From the NCBI GenBank assembly GCA_964594065.1, contig CAZQKX010000011.1, positions 1 to 64,000 of the forward strand: 64,000 bases of DNA, given 5' to 3'. Below are positions 43,881 through 53,394 of this stretch, in pieces (within the stretch, counting starts at the first letter, position 1; each line of letters opens with the position of its first letter). The position numbers and the translations under genes were made by a program. The notes under the pieces were generated by a model. The model saw nothing but the letters and a program-made list of their open reading frames with translations. It had not been told where the DNA came from and did not search any database. This DNA is from 4572-13 sp964594065. GTDB lineage: Bacteria; Planctomycetota; Phycisphaerae; Sedimentisphaerales; Anaerohalosphaeraceae.

Positions 43881-45395
43881 ATGAAATTAAGAAGTTTAGT
43901 GCTTTCAGTTGTATTTTTTCAACTCGCAATCATGTCATTTGCCGCAAAGCCCTATGAGCCGGATTGGCAGTCTCTTTCCAAACATGACCAGACACCGGAG
44001 TGGTTTAAGGATGCCAAGTTTGGCATTTATTTCCACTGGGGTGTTTACTCGGTACCGGGATGGGGCAGTGAATGGTATCCACGATGGATGTATGTGCCGG
44101 ATCGAAAGGGATGGGGCCAGACAATTTATCCCTATCATATCAAGACGTATGGACCGGATGTACACTACCATGACTATATCTGTCAATGGCATGCTGACAA
44201 GTTTGATGCCAAACAATGGGTTGATTTGTTTGAGAATGCCGGTGCACGCATTATTGGCTCTATTGCTGAACATCATGACGGTTTTTCTCTTTGGGGCAGT
44301 CAGGTCAATCCCTGGAACAGCAAAGAGATGGGACCTAAGGTGGATGTGGTTCAGGCAATTGGCGATGAGGTAAGAAAGAGAAACTTGAAGTTTATGGTTA
44401 CTTTTCATCATGGTTTTCATATGATGTTTTACCCCAAACCCATTGGCGGCACGGACATTAAGCCGGACCGGTTTTTAATTCTGCAGGAAGATTGCACGGT
44501 GCCGCAGGATCCGAAATACCGCAAGCTCTATTGCACCATGCCCTATGACCAGGCCAATGATTATTGGCTTGCAAAGCTCAACGAAGTCATTGATGCCCAT
44601 TGCCCTGATTATATCTGGATGGACTTTGGACAGCGTTATATCAAAGAAAGTCATCTGCAGCAGTTTCTATGTAATTATTTCAACCAGGCCGCTGAGCAAG
44701 GTAAAGATGTGGTTGTCAATACCAAGGGTGATTTTTTCCCCAGAGATGTCGCTGTTGTTAATGTTGAACGGGCCACAATGGCCGACATCACACCGGAAGT
44801 CTGGATTACGGATTTTATGCTGGGATCGGCCTGGAGTTATGACAAATCACGCCGAACTGCTATAGACCCTGACAGGGCGATTCGCATGCTGGCCGAAGTG
44901 GTTAGCAAAAATGGAGTGATGCTTCTGTCTGCCGGCCCCATGGCCGATGGTACGATCCCGCCTGAACAGGTTACATCGCTGGAGCAGATCGGTGCATGGA
45001 TGCAACGTTACGGTGAGGCGATCTATCACACGCGACCCTTTCTCAGTTTTGGCCAGGGACCTACACAGCTGGTTCGAGACCGGAAAGACAACTGGAATGA
45101 ATATGGAGCGATTAAAAAGGGCCTGGGTCAGTTGTCTTACAAAGATATACGCTATACATGCAAAGGCAATAAGGTCTACGCTATACAACTTGGCTGGCCC
45201 AAAACACGGGAACCGTTAATATTAACTGTGTTTGCCAGGCAAGCTAAAGACCTTGTCGTAACCTCTGTTTCGGCCTTGAGCTGTAATGAAATAATTCAAT
45301 GGCAGCGTACTGACCGGGGATTGAGCATAAAACGTCCGGCAACAAAACCGGTACGGGCAGAGGCGGCATTGGTCTATAAAATCGAGATAGAATAA
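43881..45395 (+). CDS. Secreted GH29 alpha-L-fucosidase
   Basis: A 504-residue exported enzyme with a signal peptide at residues 1-21. The GH29 barrel opens with PEWFKDAKFGIYFHWGVYSVPGW, then AEHHDGFSLW. The nucleophile Asp is in YIWMDFG (about 247). A small C-terminal beta domain spans about 400-504. GH29 enzymes remove alpha-linked L-fucose with retention. The acid/base residue varies across the family and is not assigned. It follows the binding-protein gene by 117 bases and precedes the CE7 esterase by 43. The substrate may be fucosylated algal polysaccharide or glycoprotein glycans. Confidence 0.9.
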   Translation: MKLRSLVLSVVFFQLAIMSFAAKPYEPDWQSLSKHDQTPEWFKDAKFGIYFHWGVYSVPGWGSEWYPRWMYVPDRKGWGQTIYPYHIKTYGPDVHYHDYICQWHADKFDAKQWVDLFENAGARIIGSIAEHHDGFSLWGSQVNPWNSKEMGPKVDVVQAIGDEVRKRNLKFMVTFHHGFHMMFYPKPIGGTDIKPDRFLILQEDCTVPQDPKYRKLYCTMPYDQANDYWLAKLNEVIDAHCPDYIWMDFGQRYIKESHLQQFLCNYFNQAAEQGKDVVVNTKGDFFPRDVAVVNVERATMADITPEVWITDFMLGSAWSYDKSRRTAIDPDRAIRMLAEVVSKNGVMLLSAGPMADGTIPPEQVTSLEQIGAWMQRYGEAIYHTRPFLSFGQGPTQLVRDRKDNWNEYGAIKKGLGQLSYKDIRYTCKGNKVYAIQLGWPKTREPLILTVFARQAKDLVVTSVSALSCNEIIQWQRTDRGLSIKRPATKPVRAEAALVYKIEIE

Positions 45396-45438
45396 AGTTA
45401 CTTAAAAGATAAAAAACAAACTTTCAATGGAGAATCTA

Positions 45439-46395
45439 ATGGCTGTTGTTGATATGCCGCTGGAAGAGTTGAAACGTTACAACGGAACCAATCCGTGCCC
45501 GAATGATTTTGACCGGTATTGGGAAAATGGCCTTGGTCAAATGAATGCAACCGCCCCGAATATTAAGATCACACCTTCGGATTTCAGCTGTTCTTTTGCC
45601 GATTGCTCTGATCTATATTTTACCGGCGTTAACCAGGCACGGGTTTATGCCAAGCTGATCCGGCCTAAAAACAAAACCAACTGTCCGGCACTGCTGTGCT
45701 TTCATGGTTACACGACGTCATCCTCGCACTGGGTTGATTATCTGGCCTATGCGGCACAGGGATATGTCGTCGCGGCACTTGATTGCCGCGGGCAGGGCGG
45801 TCGGTCTCAGGATACAACCCAAACCGCCGGCACAACATTTCACGGACACATCATCCGCGGACTGGACGGCGAACCGGAAAACCTGCTTTTCAGACAGATC
45901 TTTTTGGATACGGCCATGCTGGCACGGATTGTGATGGAAATGGATGAAGTCGACAGCAGCCGGGTGATGACGATGGGGGGCTCGCAGGGCGGTGCGTTGA
46001 CGCTTGCCTGTGCCGCCTTGGTTCCCGAGATCAAAAAAGCGGCACCGGTGTACCCTTTTTTGTGTGATTACCAACGTGTCTGGGAGTTGGACCTTTGTAC
46101 CAGTGCGTATATTGAATTACGAGATTATTTCCGAAAGTTTGATCCTGTCCATGAGCGCCAAGCGGAGATATTTACTCGCCTGGGCTACATCGACATCCAA
46201 CACTTTGTCAAATGGATACAGGCCGATGTGCTGATGGCTGTTGGATTGCGGGATGACATCTGTCCGCCGTCAACACAATTTGCGGCTTATAATAAAATGA
46301 CGTGTCCCAAGGAGATGGTTATCTATCCGGACTTTGGACATGAGGGATTACCGGGATTTGCCGATAAGACATTTAAATTTTTAACGACGTTTTAA
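45439..46395 (+). CDS. CE7 acetyl xylan esterase/cephalosporin-C deacetylase family
   Basis: A 318-residue alpha/beta hydrolase without signal peptide, so cytosolic. ATG 45439 is chosen because GGAG lies 6 bases upstream and the family begins at this point (MAVVDMPLEELKRYNGTNPCP). The catalytic triad is readable: Ser in GGSQGG (about 182), Asp in GLRDDICPP (about 272) and His in FGHEG (about 301), with the RGQGG motif near 118. CE7 enzymes remove acetyl groups from short sugar chains after uptake. In this block it would deacetylate imported oligosaccharides; the natural substrate remains open. Confidence 0.93.
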   Translation: MAVVDMPLEELKRYNGTNPCPNDFDRYWENGLGQMNATAPNIKITPSDFSCSFADCSDLYFTGVNQARVYAKLIRPKNKTNCPALLCFHGYTTSSSHWVDYLAYAAQGYVVAALDCRGQGGRSQDTTQTAGTTFHGHIIRGLDGEPENLLFRQIFLDTAMLARIVMEMDEVDSSRVMTMGGSQGGALTLACAALVPEIKKAAPVYPFLCDYQRVWELDLCTSAYIELRDYFRKFDPVHERQAEIFTRLGYIDIQHFVKWIQADVLMAVGLRDDICPPSTQFAAYNKMTCPKEMVIYPDFGHEGLPGFADKTFKFLTTF

Positions 46396-46428
46396 ACAGA
46401 ACAGTGGTTTGAACTTCAGGAGACTATT

Positions 46429-48813
46429 ATGACACGACATATTTCAGTATTATGCATGATGAGTGTATTTTTGACAGGTTGTGCTGGAAGCGGCACTGAA
46501 TCTTCCGTGACACCCAAAAAGCAGCGTACTCAAGCAATCAGAAGCGGCGAGTCAATCCAACGCTATAATGTGGTTTGGGATAGCCCCTCGAAAGACCCTA
46601 CCGGCCAGATGCCGCTGGGCAATGGCGATGTTGCCGCAGGCGTTTATGCGATTGAAGCCGATGCGTTGTATTTGCTCTTGGCGAAGAATGATGCGTTTAC
46701 TTATAGCGGCGACATTTTCAAGACCGGGCGTGTCAAAGTTTCCTTGACGCCGAATCCCTTTGCCAAAGACAAGCCCTTCAAACAGACGCTGGACTTGGAA
46801 ACCGGATCGATTTTGATTGAAGCCGACGGTGTCAAATTGCGCATTTGGGCCGACGCCAATCGGCCGGTGTATCATGTGCAGATCAATGCGCCGCAGGATA
46901 TCACCGTTAAGGCCGAACCCGAGTTCTGGAAGCGGATTGACGGTTGCCGTGCCAACCGGACGAAGGCTCCCATCGAACCGCCCACTCAGGATGTATGTCA
47001 GGTCAAAGATAACCATATCCTCTGGTATTATGCCGTGGGTGATCGCAGCGTGTATCCGGCGGAGTTGAAATTCTATGAGGTCCAGCACATGGTATCGAAA
47101 TATCCGGATCCCTTCCGATTTAATACCTTTGGCAACCTTCTGGAAAGCCCCGATCTGAAACGAACCGATCGAATGCTAACCGGAACCGGTAAGGAGTTTG
47201 ATATTCGGATTCATGCACTGACAAAGCAGACCCCCCGCGTATCTGATTGGATTGAAACGATTGAAAAGCAGGCTGGCCGGAGAATAAATGTAAAGAATCA
47301 CTGGCGTAAGCACTGTCAGTGGTGGTCAGAATTCTGGGACCGCAGTTGGATTACTGTTTCTGACAACACGCTGCCGTCCGAGCAGCGCGGCCGGCTCACT
47401 CACGAAGGTTACACAAAACAACGCCAGGTGAAAGATCCGGGAGCCCTGGTTGCGCAAAGCTATAACGTTTTTCGTTTTTTAATGGCCTGTCAAAGCCGCG
47501 GTACCGTTCAGACTAAATTCAACGGCGGCCTCTTCACACAGCCGCTGCGCTATCCGAAGAAACCCTACGTGCAGGCGACGCAGATCAACAATAATACATG
47601 GATAAGCCATGAGGACGACCGCCTCTGGGGTCGACGTTTTACTTTTCAGAATCAGCGGTTGCTGTATTGGCCGCTGCTGATGAGTGGTGACAGTGACGTT
47701 ATGCACCCGTTTTTTGATTACTACTGGAAAATGTTGCCGCTGCGTAAAGCGATCACAAAGGCATGGTTCGGGCATGAGGGTGTTTACTACCGGGAGAATA
47801 CCGATCCTGCGGGAGGCGAACGCGATTGCGGCTGGAATAAGGATCTTACCGAGGCTAAACCAAGAAAGACTCCGCCGGGCGGTAACGATGGAAAAGGATA
47901 CTATCACAGCTATTACTTCACTTGCGGTCTGGAAACCGTTGCCATGATGATCGAACATGCCAAATACACCGGCGATGAAACATTTCGTGATGAAGTTCTG
48001 GTGCCGTTTGCACGTGAAATCCTGCTGTTCTTTGATCAGCATTATCAACGTGATGCCGATGGAAAACTGCTTATTGATCCGGCGATGGTGCTGGAAACCT
48101 GGTGGATCGCCGTCAATCCAGCCCCCGATGTGGCGGGATTGCTGCACAATCTGGATGAATTGCTGGCTATGGACGTTGGAACAAAGGCGGACAAGGTCAG
48201 CTGGAAACGTTTTCGGGCTGAAATTCCCGAAGTGCACCTGCATGAGATCGACGGTCGCACAGCGATCGCTCCGGCTAAGTCATGGGCCAGGAAAAAGAAC
48301 TCAGAAAACGGTCTACTCTATCCCGTCTTTCCGTTCCGTCGTTTTGGACTTGGGTTAGGCTCAAAAGACATCGTTGAGTGGAGTATGCAGCATCGAACCC
48401 TAAAAAATGCCTTTGGTTATCGCTGCTGGACACAAGACCAGATCCATTGGGCCTATGCCGGAAATGCTGCCGAAGCACAGGACGGACTCATTCATCGTTT
48501 CCGCAGTGCCTCACTGCTGTGCCGTTTTCCACTCTATGGCGAGGAGCGGCCGGATTCCTGTCCGGACTTTGACCACTTTGGTTCCGGCACAACTGCGCTG
48601 CAGCGTATGCTGGTTCAGGAAGCCGGTGACAAGATCCTGCTGCTGCCTGCCTGGCCCGCCGACTGGGATACTGACTTTAAACTGCACCTGGCCCAAAAAA
48701 CGGTCATCAGCGGTACGGTCGAAAATGGGAAGCTTGTAAAATGGAATATCCAGCCCGCAGCACGTAAAAAAGATGTAGTTATCTATCAGCCGCAACCAAT
48801 CGTCGGCCACTAA
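46429..48813 (+). CDS. DUF5703 lipoprotein, GH95-like
   Basis: A 794-residue lipoprotein; ATG 46429 follows AGGAG and the lipobox is LTGC (Cys at residue 18). The N-terminal beta domain begins VVWDSPSKDPTGQMPLGNGDVAAGVYAIE, the DUF5703/GH95-type opening. An (alpha/alpha)-barrel-like part follows from about 300, with QINNNTWISHEDDRLWGRRFTF, then a C-terminal beta region. GH95 contains alpha-L-fucosidases and alpha-L-galactosidases, and DUF5703 proteins are uncharacterised relatives. Its place after GH29 and CE7 supports action on a fucose- or galactose-bearing glycan. The catalytic residues cannot be fixed from sequence alone. Confidence 0.75.
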   Translation: MTRHISVLCMMSVFLTGCAGSGTESSVTPKKQRTQAIRSGESIQRYNVVWDSPSKDPTGQMPLGNGDVAAGVYAIEADALYLLLAKNDAFTYSGDIFKTGRVKVSLTPNPFAKDKPFKQTLDLETGSILIEADGVKLRIWADANRPVYHVQINAPQDITVKAEPEFWKRIDGCRANRTKAPIEPPTQDVCQVKDNHILWYYAVGDRSVYPAELKFYEVQHMVSKYPDPFRFNTFGNLLESPDLKRTDRMLTGTGKEFDIRIHALTKQTPRVSDWIETIEKQAGRRINVKNHWRKHCQWWSEFWDRSWITVSDNTLPSEQRGRLTHEGYTKQRQVKDPGALVAQSYNVFRFLMACQSRGTVQTKFNGGLFTQPLRYPKKPYVQATQINNNTWISHEDDRLWGRRFTFQNQRLLYWPLLMSGDSDVMHPFFDYYWKMLPLRKAITKAWFGHEGVYYRENTDPAGGERDCGWNKDLTEAKPRKTPPGGNDGKGYYHSYYFTCGLETVAMMIEHAKYTGDETFRDEVLVPFAREILLFFDQHYQRDADGKLLIDPAMVLETWWIAVNPAPDVAGLLHNLDELLAMDVGTKADKVSWKRFRAEIPEVHLHEIDGRTAIAPAKSWARKKNSENGLLYPVFPFRRFGLGLGSKDIVEWSMQHRTLKNAFGYRCWTQDQIHWAYAGNAAEAQDGLIHRFRSASLLCRFPLYGEERPDSCPDFDHFGSGTTALQRMLVQEAGDKILLLPAWPADWDTDFKLHLAQKTVISGTVENGKLVKWNIQPAARKKDVVIYQPQPIVGH

Positions 48814-48852
48814 AAGACTGCCAAAATATATTTTCAGAGAAGCTCTATACTA

Positions 48853-50181
48853 TCAGGATTTATCGGATAGATTGTCAGCGTACATTCCGAATCTGTTGCC
48901 GTTGATGGGCTGAGTAACCTTATCGACCGGGTATTTTTCTTTTACGGCCTTGATCTGTTCGGCGGTTACGGGCATGCGCCACTGCTGATACACCCCGGAC
49001 AAGTCTTTGCCGGCTGCTTTAGACATCACCGCACACATCAGATTGACCTTTTCAACCTTATCTTTGGGCCGCTTAAGTTTTCTTTTATCAAACTCAACAT
49101 AAGTGCGATAGAATTGCTTCATGATCTCCCAACCATACCGGCGAACCAGCAGGGAATGAAAACTGTGGATCTCATCGCTTTTAAGTGTTTCCCATTTTCT
49201 TTCACTGTCTGCTACATATCTGATTCCATGGGTCAGAAAATAGGAATCGTTAAATTGACGCCCGGATACTTTGGGTAGATTTTTTCGGCTGCCGCCTTGC
49301 TCCCACAACATAACCAGAAAATCGCCGTTACCGTCAGCAACTTTCTCCCATGCATAAGACAGCTTGATATTCGCATGAAACTCCGCCCAGTCGCCCGAGG
49401 GGATGTACCACCTCCCAATGCGGTCGTCAAAATCATGCCCCAGTTCATGAGTCCAGCCAAAGTTAATGATGCCGCTGTCATACTCCTTGATCGAACCTCT
49501 GACATAGCTTGTGTTCAGAATGATCGGGTTGCCCGCATAGGCCCAGGCAAAGTGCCGTGGGGATTCCCTAAACTCTACATTTTTCGCGTCATACGGCCGG
49601 TACCCTGTCAATTCGGCCATTGCCTGATAGACGGCATCCATCCCTTTGATGATCGTGTCAATATTATCGATGCCTTCATACTGTGATTCCATCAGGTTCA
49701 GCGAGACATACTGTCCCTCAACCTTCTTTAACGGCTCCGGCAACGTTGCTTCGGGGATATCCAGGATGTATTCCAGTGTTTTTTCTTCTCCGGCAACTTT
49801 ATAAATCACCGCCCCCTTGATCTGCCCTGTGCCGTCTTCTGACTTTTCGAGCACTGTTGGATTGTACCAGGCTAATACGCTGTGTTTCTTGCTTTCTTTT
49901 GGCTGGACCTCGAATCCGAAGTTATTGGACCACGGTTTCAGCATCACATCATCATTGGCCATCCACTGCATTTGACTTTTTACAAATTCAATGGATTCAT
50001 CGACTTTATTATCAAATTTAAAACGGACTTTACCCCATCCGCTTCTCATCCATCCTTCTTCAGGCCAGATATCGACCTTCACCTTAATACTGTCATCTGC
50101 AACTTCGATTGCACTGACATGACCGCAGCACAAGACAACGATTGTCAATCCCCAAAACATCAAACTTCTGAATTTATTCAT
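48853..50181 (-). CDS. Secreted M60-like (gluzincin) metallopeptidase
   Basis: A 442-residue exported protein with ATG 50181 and a signal peptide ending HVSA. The zinc site is HELGHDFD (about 244-251) followed by a Glu 18 residues after the second His (GDWAEFHAN), the HEXXH-X-E layout of M60/enhancin-like peptidases. The upstream AWAYAGNPIILNTSYV, resembling the M60 strand before the active site, supports this. M60 enzymes often cleave mucin-type glycoproteins. It faces the fucosidase block on the opposite strand with a 39-base gap and follows the beta-helix gene by 28 bases, so it is probably transcribed with that gene. Confidence 0.78.
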   Translation of the reverse strand: MNKFRSLMFWGLTIVVLCCGHVSAIEVADDSIKVKVDIWPEEGWMRSGWGKVRFKFDNKVDESIEFVKSQMQWMANDDVMLKPWSNNFGFEVQPKESKKHSVLAWYNPTVLEKSEDGTGQIKGAVIYKVAGEEKTLEYILDIPEATLPEPLKKVEGQYVSLNLMESQYEGIDNIDTIIKGMDAVYQAMAELTGYRPYDAKNVEFRESPRHFAWAYAGNPIILNTSYVRGSIKEYDSGIINFGWTHELGHDFDDRIGRWYIPSGDWAEFHANIKLSYAWEKVADGNGDFLVMLWEQGGSRKNLPKVSGRQFNDSYFLTHGIRYVADSERKWETLKSDEIHSFHSLLVRRYGWEIMKQFYRTYVEFDKRKLKRPKDKVEKVNLMCAVMSKAAGKDLSGVYQQWRMPVTAEQIKAVKEKYPVDKVTQPINGNRFGMYADNLSDKS

Positions 50182-50209
50182 TTTTATCCCATGATATTGT
50201 TTTTTATGC

Positions 50210-53104
50210 TTAATCAAGCCAGAAAAAAAGGATATCGATCAAATCATTCATATCAATGACACCATCGAGATTATAGTCACTTTGAACATGCAGCCAATTA
50301 TTCGCCAGTTCCCCGGCAACCATCGCTTGAATCGTATACCAGTCGGCCGCGATCAGCACATTGTCGCCCATCGTGGTATCATTAGTGGACATAACTGCAA
50401 GATGATTGTAATTGTAATTTGCAGCTGTACGGTCATAGGTCTTGACAAGCGTATAAGTCAGAGCATGTTCATCCGGCAACCCGCTTGTAACATCAAAAAT
50501 CCCAATGGACATTCTAAGCTGTGTAGCATTGATCGGATCAATCTTAAAAACAGCTGCATATACCTTATCAGCTTGCCATGATGGAACAGCTTGATCGCTA
50601 TATCCATACAGACCGGCAAACTGGCAACCGCTTGTTCTTATTCGTGCTTCCAGTTTTGCGCTATTATTACTGCCTGTATTCAATGCACATAACCAGCTGC
50701 CTCCAGTCCCGGTATACCTGACCAGCGCAGCGACATATATTGTTACATCATCTGTGGCAAAGTTGACAGATGAACCAGTCAGTTTCTGGGCAGAACTGTA
50801 ATCACTAGAAACGCTTCCAATAATCCCTTGAGTTCCCTGGATTGCAGAACTGCTCCCAACAACCATTGAACCGCTGGTAAAAAACTGACTCCAACCATCC
50901 TGTCCATCCAGGTTGCCAACGCCGAGGTTTTCAAAATCTTCAAAGAAAAGTATATTTTGATGCGGATTGATATCAAGCCAGCCTAAAGCTAAAGCCGAAA
51001 AGTCGTTCAGATTCGTTGAAGTTACACAATCACCATAAGGATTCTCGTATGAATTATAGAACGCTGTAAAGAATGGATTATCCTGCGGGGAGTGGAAATT
51101 GTAGATCCCATCGACCGAAACATTCTGAGCCGAATAATTACCAGTTACATTAATATAAACGCCATATTGGCCCGTCACTATATTATTGAAAGCAAATGTG
51201 TTTGTAGCGTGACGAATATTGATTCCATATGGCCCCGTTACGGTATTAGCAACAATAATATTGTTATAACACTTGCGAGAACTGTTTGTGTCATACAAAG
51301 AGATTCCATTTCCAACAGATCCAGTCATGGAATTACCCACGATAATATTATTTGAAGCTCCCTCTTCAATAAACACAAATGTTCGGCTATTCTGATGACC
51401 CGCACTAAAAAAGGCCGAACACCAGTGAGCGCCAGCGTCGAAATCATAAACGTCGGCAACAAATCCCTCACCGTAAGTACTAATACAATGAACGTTGCTA
51501 CAACCTTGATGGAGCCATACACCGCGATTGGTACTATTACTACCATACAGCTGGCAATCATTAATAAACACAGGCGTGGTAAAACCGCTGTGATTCAATG
51601 TCCCGATATTATTATCCACCGCATCATGAATGGTTACACCATCGATCAAGGCAACATTGTCTCTGGGGGCATAAATACCATATGCACACAAATCCTTACA
51701 ATCCAGAACACCTCCTGAAAAGGATGTATACCCTGAATTATGCATAAGAATCAACTGGGTACCGCCCGTCGAGCTACTCTTTGAATAGTGAGCAGGATCA
51801 CTGTTACGATCCATTTCAGCGCCTTCAGGATAGATCGTACCATTTAAAACAACACACGTGTTGTCAGGAAGAGATAGACCGGTGTGAATCCCGTCAGCAA
51901 CAAAAGTACCGTTCATCCAGAGCACGATAACGTCGTTTGGATACTGATTTCGCGCATTATCAAGCGTAGCCTGAACGCCCGTTGTCGATAGTGGAGTCCC
52001 CCCGGATTGGTTCACTGTGATATCATGACGTCCCATCCCTGCAACGATAACAGGATCGTTATGAGGATTGTCTGCTGTAGGAGGATTAAAATATTTAACA
52101 GAGCCGCCGGAAACATCGGAATCGGTCAGATTGGGATTGCGTACGATAATATTGTCGCTGCCGCCCATAATAAATTCAGATGCATTATTCATCTGATTAT
52201 TGAAAAGATGATTTTGTGTACCGTTCAATTTGATACCGGTCGTATTATTCTCAATAACATTCTCAAATACCAAAACCCGGTCGGTACCGGCTCCCAGTTC
52301 AAGCCCAACGGAATTTTGCTCAAGTACATTTTTCGTGACGGATGCTTCTGGGCCATCAATACCAGTCGGCGAATCAATACGAATGCCGGTTTGATTGCCG
52401 GTACATCTATTGTTCAGTATGGTAGCTGTTTGGGAAGCCAGGTCCGATCCATAACTGCCGCAGTTATCGATCTCGTTATCCATCAAGACAAAGCGAGCCG
52501 AATTTCGGACACGAACGCCGCTGATTCCGGCATCCGAAATCTCACAACGCGTCAGCGAACCGGCATCATCTAACAGCGAATTGCCGCGGCCGGAATAATC
52601 GACACCATAGTTTGTACAGTCGGAAATATTGATATTGTCGATATTCACTTTGCCGCTATTGGACACCAAAATACCTGTTTGCGCCGCCCCTCTTCCGTCA
52701 AGAACCGCTAAAGCAGTCTGCTCTACCGCCGTAACAGAAACATATTCTGCATTTTCAATATGGATTAAAGCACTGCTATTGAAACCTGTCTCGGCAATCA
52801 TCGTTCCGCATCCCTCAAAGCTCAGGCACGTCTTGGAACCAAGAATTAAGGGCATATCATAAACCTTAATCCTGCCCCGAAGATGTACGATTAATACCGC
52901 ATTGGGATGACTGGACCGAGCATCCGCCAATTGTGTTTGCAATTCGGAAACATCACCGTTATAAAAAGTTATTTCGTATGTTGACTCGCCGGGATCAGTG
53001 ATAAAACTCGCTACGGGTCTTTGGAAATATCCCGCTTCTGCTTGGCTAAAACATGACAATATCAAAACAACAGCCAAAGCAGACAAAAACTTATTAAATT
53101 CCAT
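50210..53104 (-). CDS. Secreted beta-helix protein with split dockerin-like repeats
   Basis: A 964-residue exported protein. ATG 53104 follows GGGGGC; a signal peptide ends QAEA. Residues about 50-680 form a right-handed parallel beta-helix of the pectate-lyase type with many Asn-rich turns (NNIIVGNSMTGSVGNGISLYD, FAFNNIVTGQYGVYIN). A first dockerin-like half (about 690-710, TSTNLNDFSALALGWLD) is followed by a 220-residue LamG-like sandwich beginning FFEDFENLG, and the last 22 residues are a second dockerin half (SDYNLDGVIDMNDLIDILFFWLD). The sandwich and tail are shared with the gene at 53395. It may bind or cleave an acidic polysaccharide; no lyase residues could be assigned. Confidence 0.75.
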   Translation of the reverse strand: MEFNKFLSALAVVLILSCFSQAEAGYFQRPVASFITDPGESTYEITFYNGDVSELQTQLADARSSHPNAVLIVHLRGRIKVYDMPLILGSKTCLSFEGCGTMIAETGFNSSALIHIENAEYVSVTAVEQTALAVLDGRGAAQTGILVSNSGKVNIDNINISDCTNYGVDYSGRGNSLLDDAGSLTRCEISDAGISGVRVRNSARFVLMDNEIDNCGSYGSDLASQTATILNNRCTGNQTGIRIDSPTGIDGPEASVTKNVLEQNSVGLELGAGTDRVLVFENVIENNTTGIKLNGTQNHLFNNQMNNASEFIMGGSDNIIVRNPNLTDSDVSGGSVKYFNPPTADNPHNDPVIVAGMGRHDITVNQSGGTPLSTTGVQATLDNARNQYPNDVIVLWMNGTFVADGIHTGLSLPDNTCVVLNGTIYPEGAEMDRNSDPAHYSKSSSTGGTQLILMHNSGYTSFSGGVLDCKDLCAYGIYAPRDNVALIDGVTIHDAVDNNIGTLNHSGFTTPVFINDCQLYGSNSTNRGVWLHQGCSNVHCISTYGEGFVADVYDFDAGAHWCSAFFSAGHQNSRTFVFIEEGASNNIIVGNSMTGSVGNGISLYDTNSSRKCYNNIIVANTVTGPYGINIRHATNTFAFNNIVTGQYGVYINVTGNYSAQNVSVDGIYNFHSPQDNPFFTAFYNSYENPYGDCVTSTNLNDFSALALGWLDINPHQNILFFEDFENLGVGNLDGQDGWSQFFTSGSMVVGSSSAIQGTQGIIGSVSSDYSSAQKLTGSSVNFATDDVTIYVAALVRYTGTGGSWLCALNTGSNNSAKLEARIRTSGCQFAGLYGYSDQAVPSWQADKVYAAVFKIDPINATQLRMSIGIFDVTSGLPDEHALTYTLVKTYDRTAANYNYNHLAVMSTNDTTMGDNVLIAADWYTIQAMVAGELANNWLHVQSDYNLDGVIDMNDLIDILFFWLD

Positions 53105-53394
53105 ATTGAACGCCCCCATTAAAGATTTATACTCTTAACTGACGCTTCCCATATACACGGTTACAAAACACGATTAATTCCATAAAACATCGAAAATTGT
53201 ACCAAAAATCCTATTGTATGGTCAAGAAAATTGCATCCCATGCCCGGTTTTCTTCAAAACTGCCTAAAAAGGCACATGTTTTTATGATGTACCAACGAAA
53301 AACATACACGACAGACACAAGCCATAAAAAGATCCCATTTGAACAAATATGATTATTAATTGAAATACAGGTTAATATTATTTGTTCTTTATGT

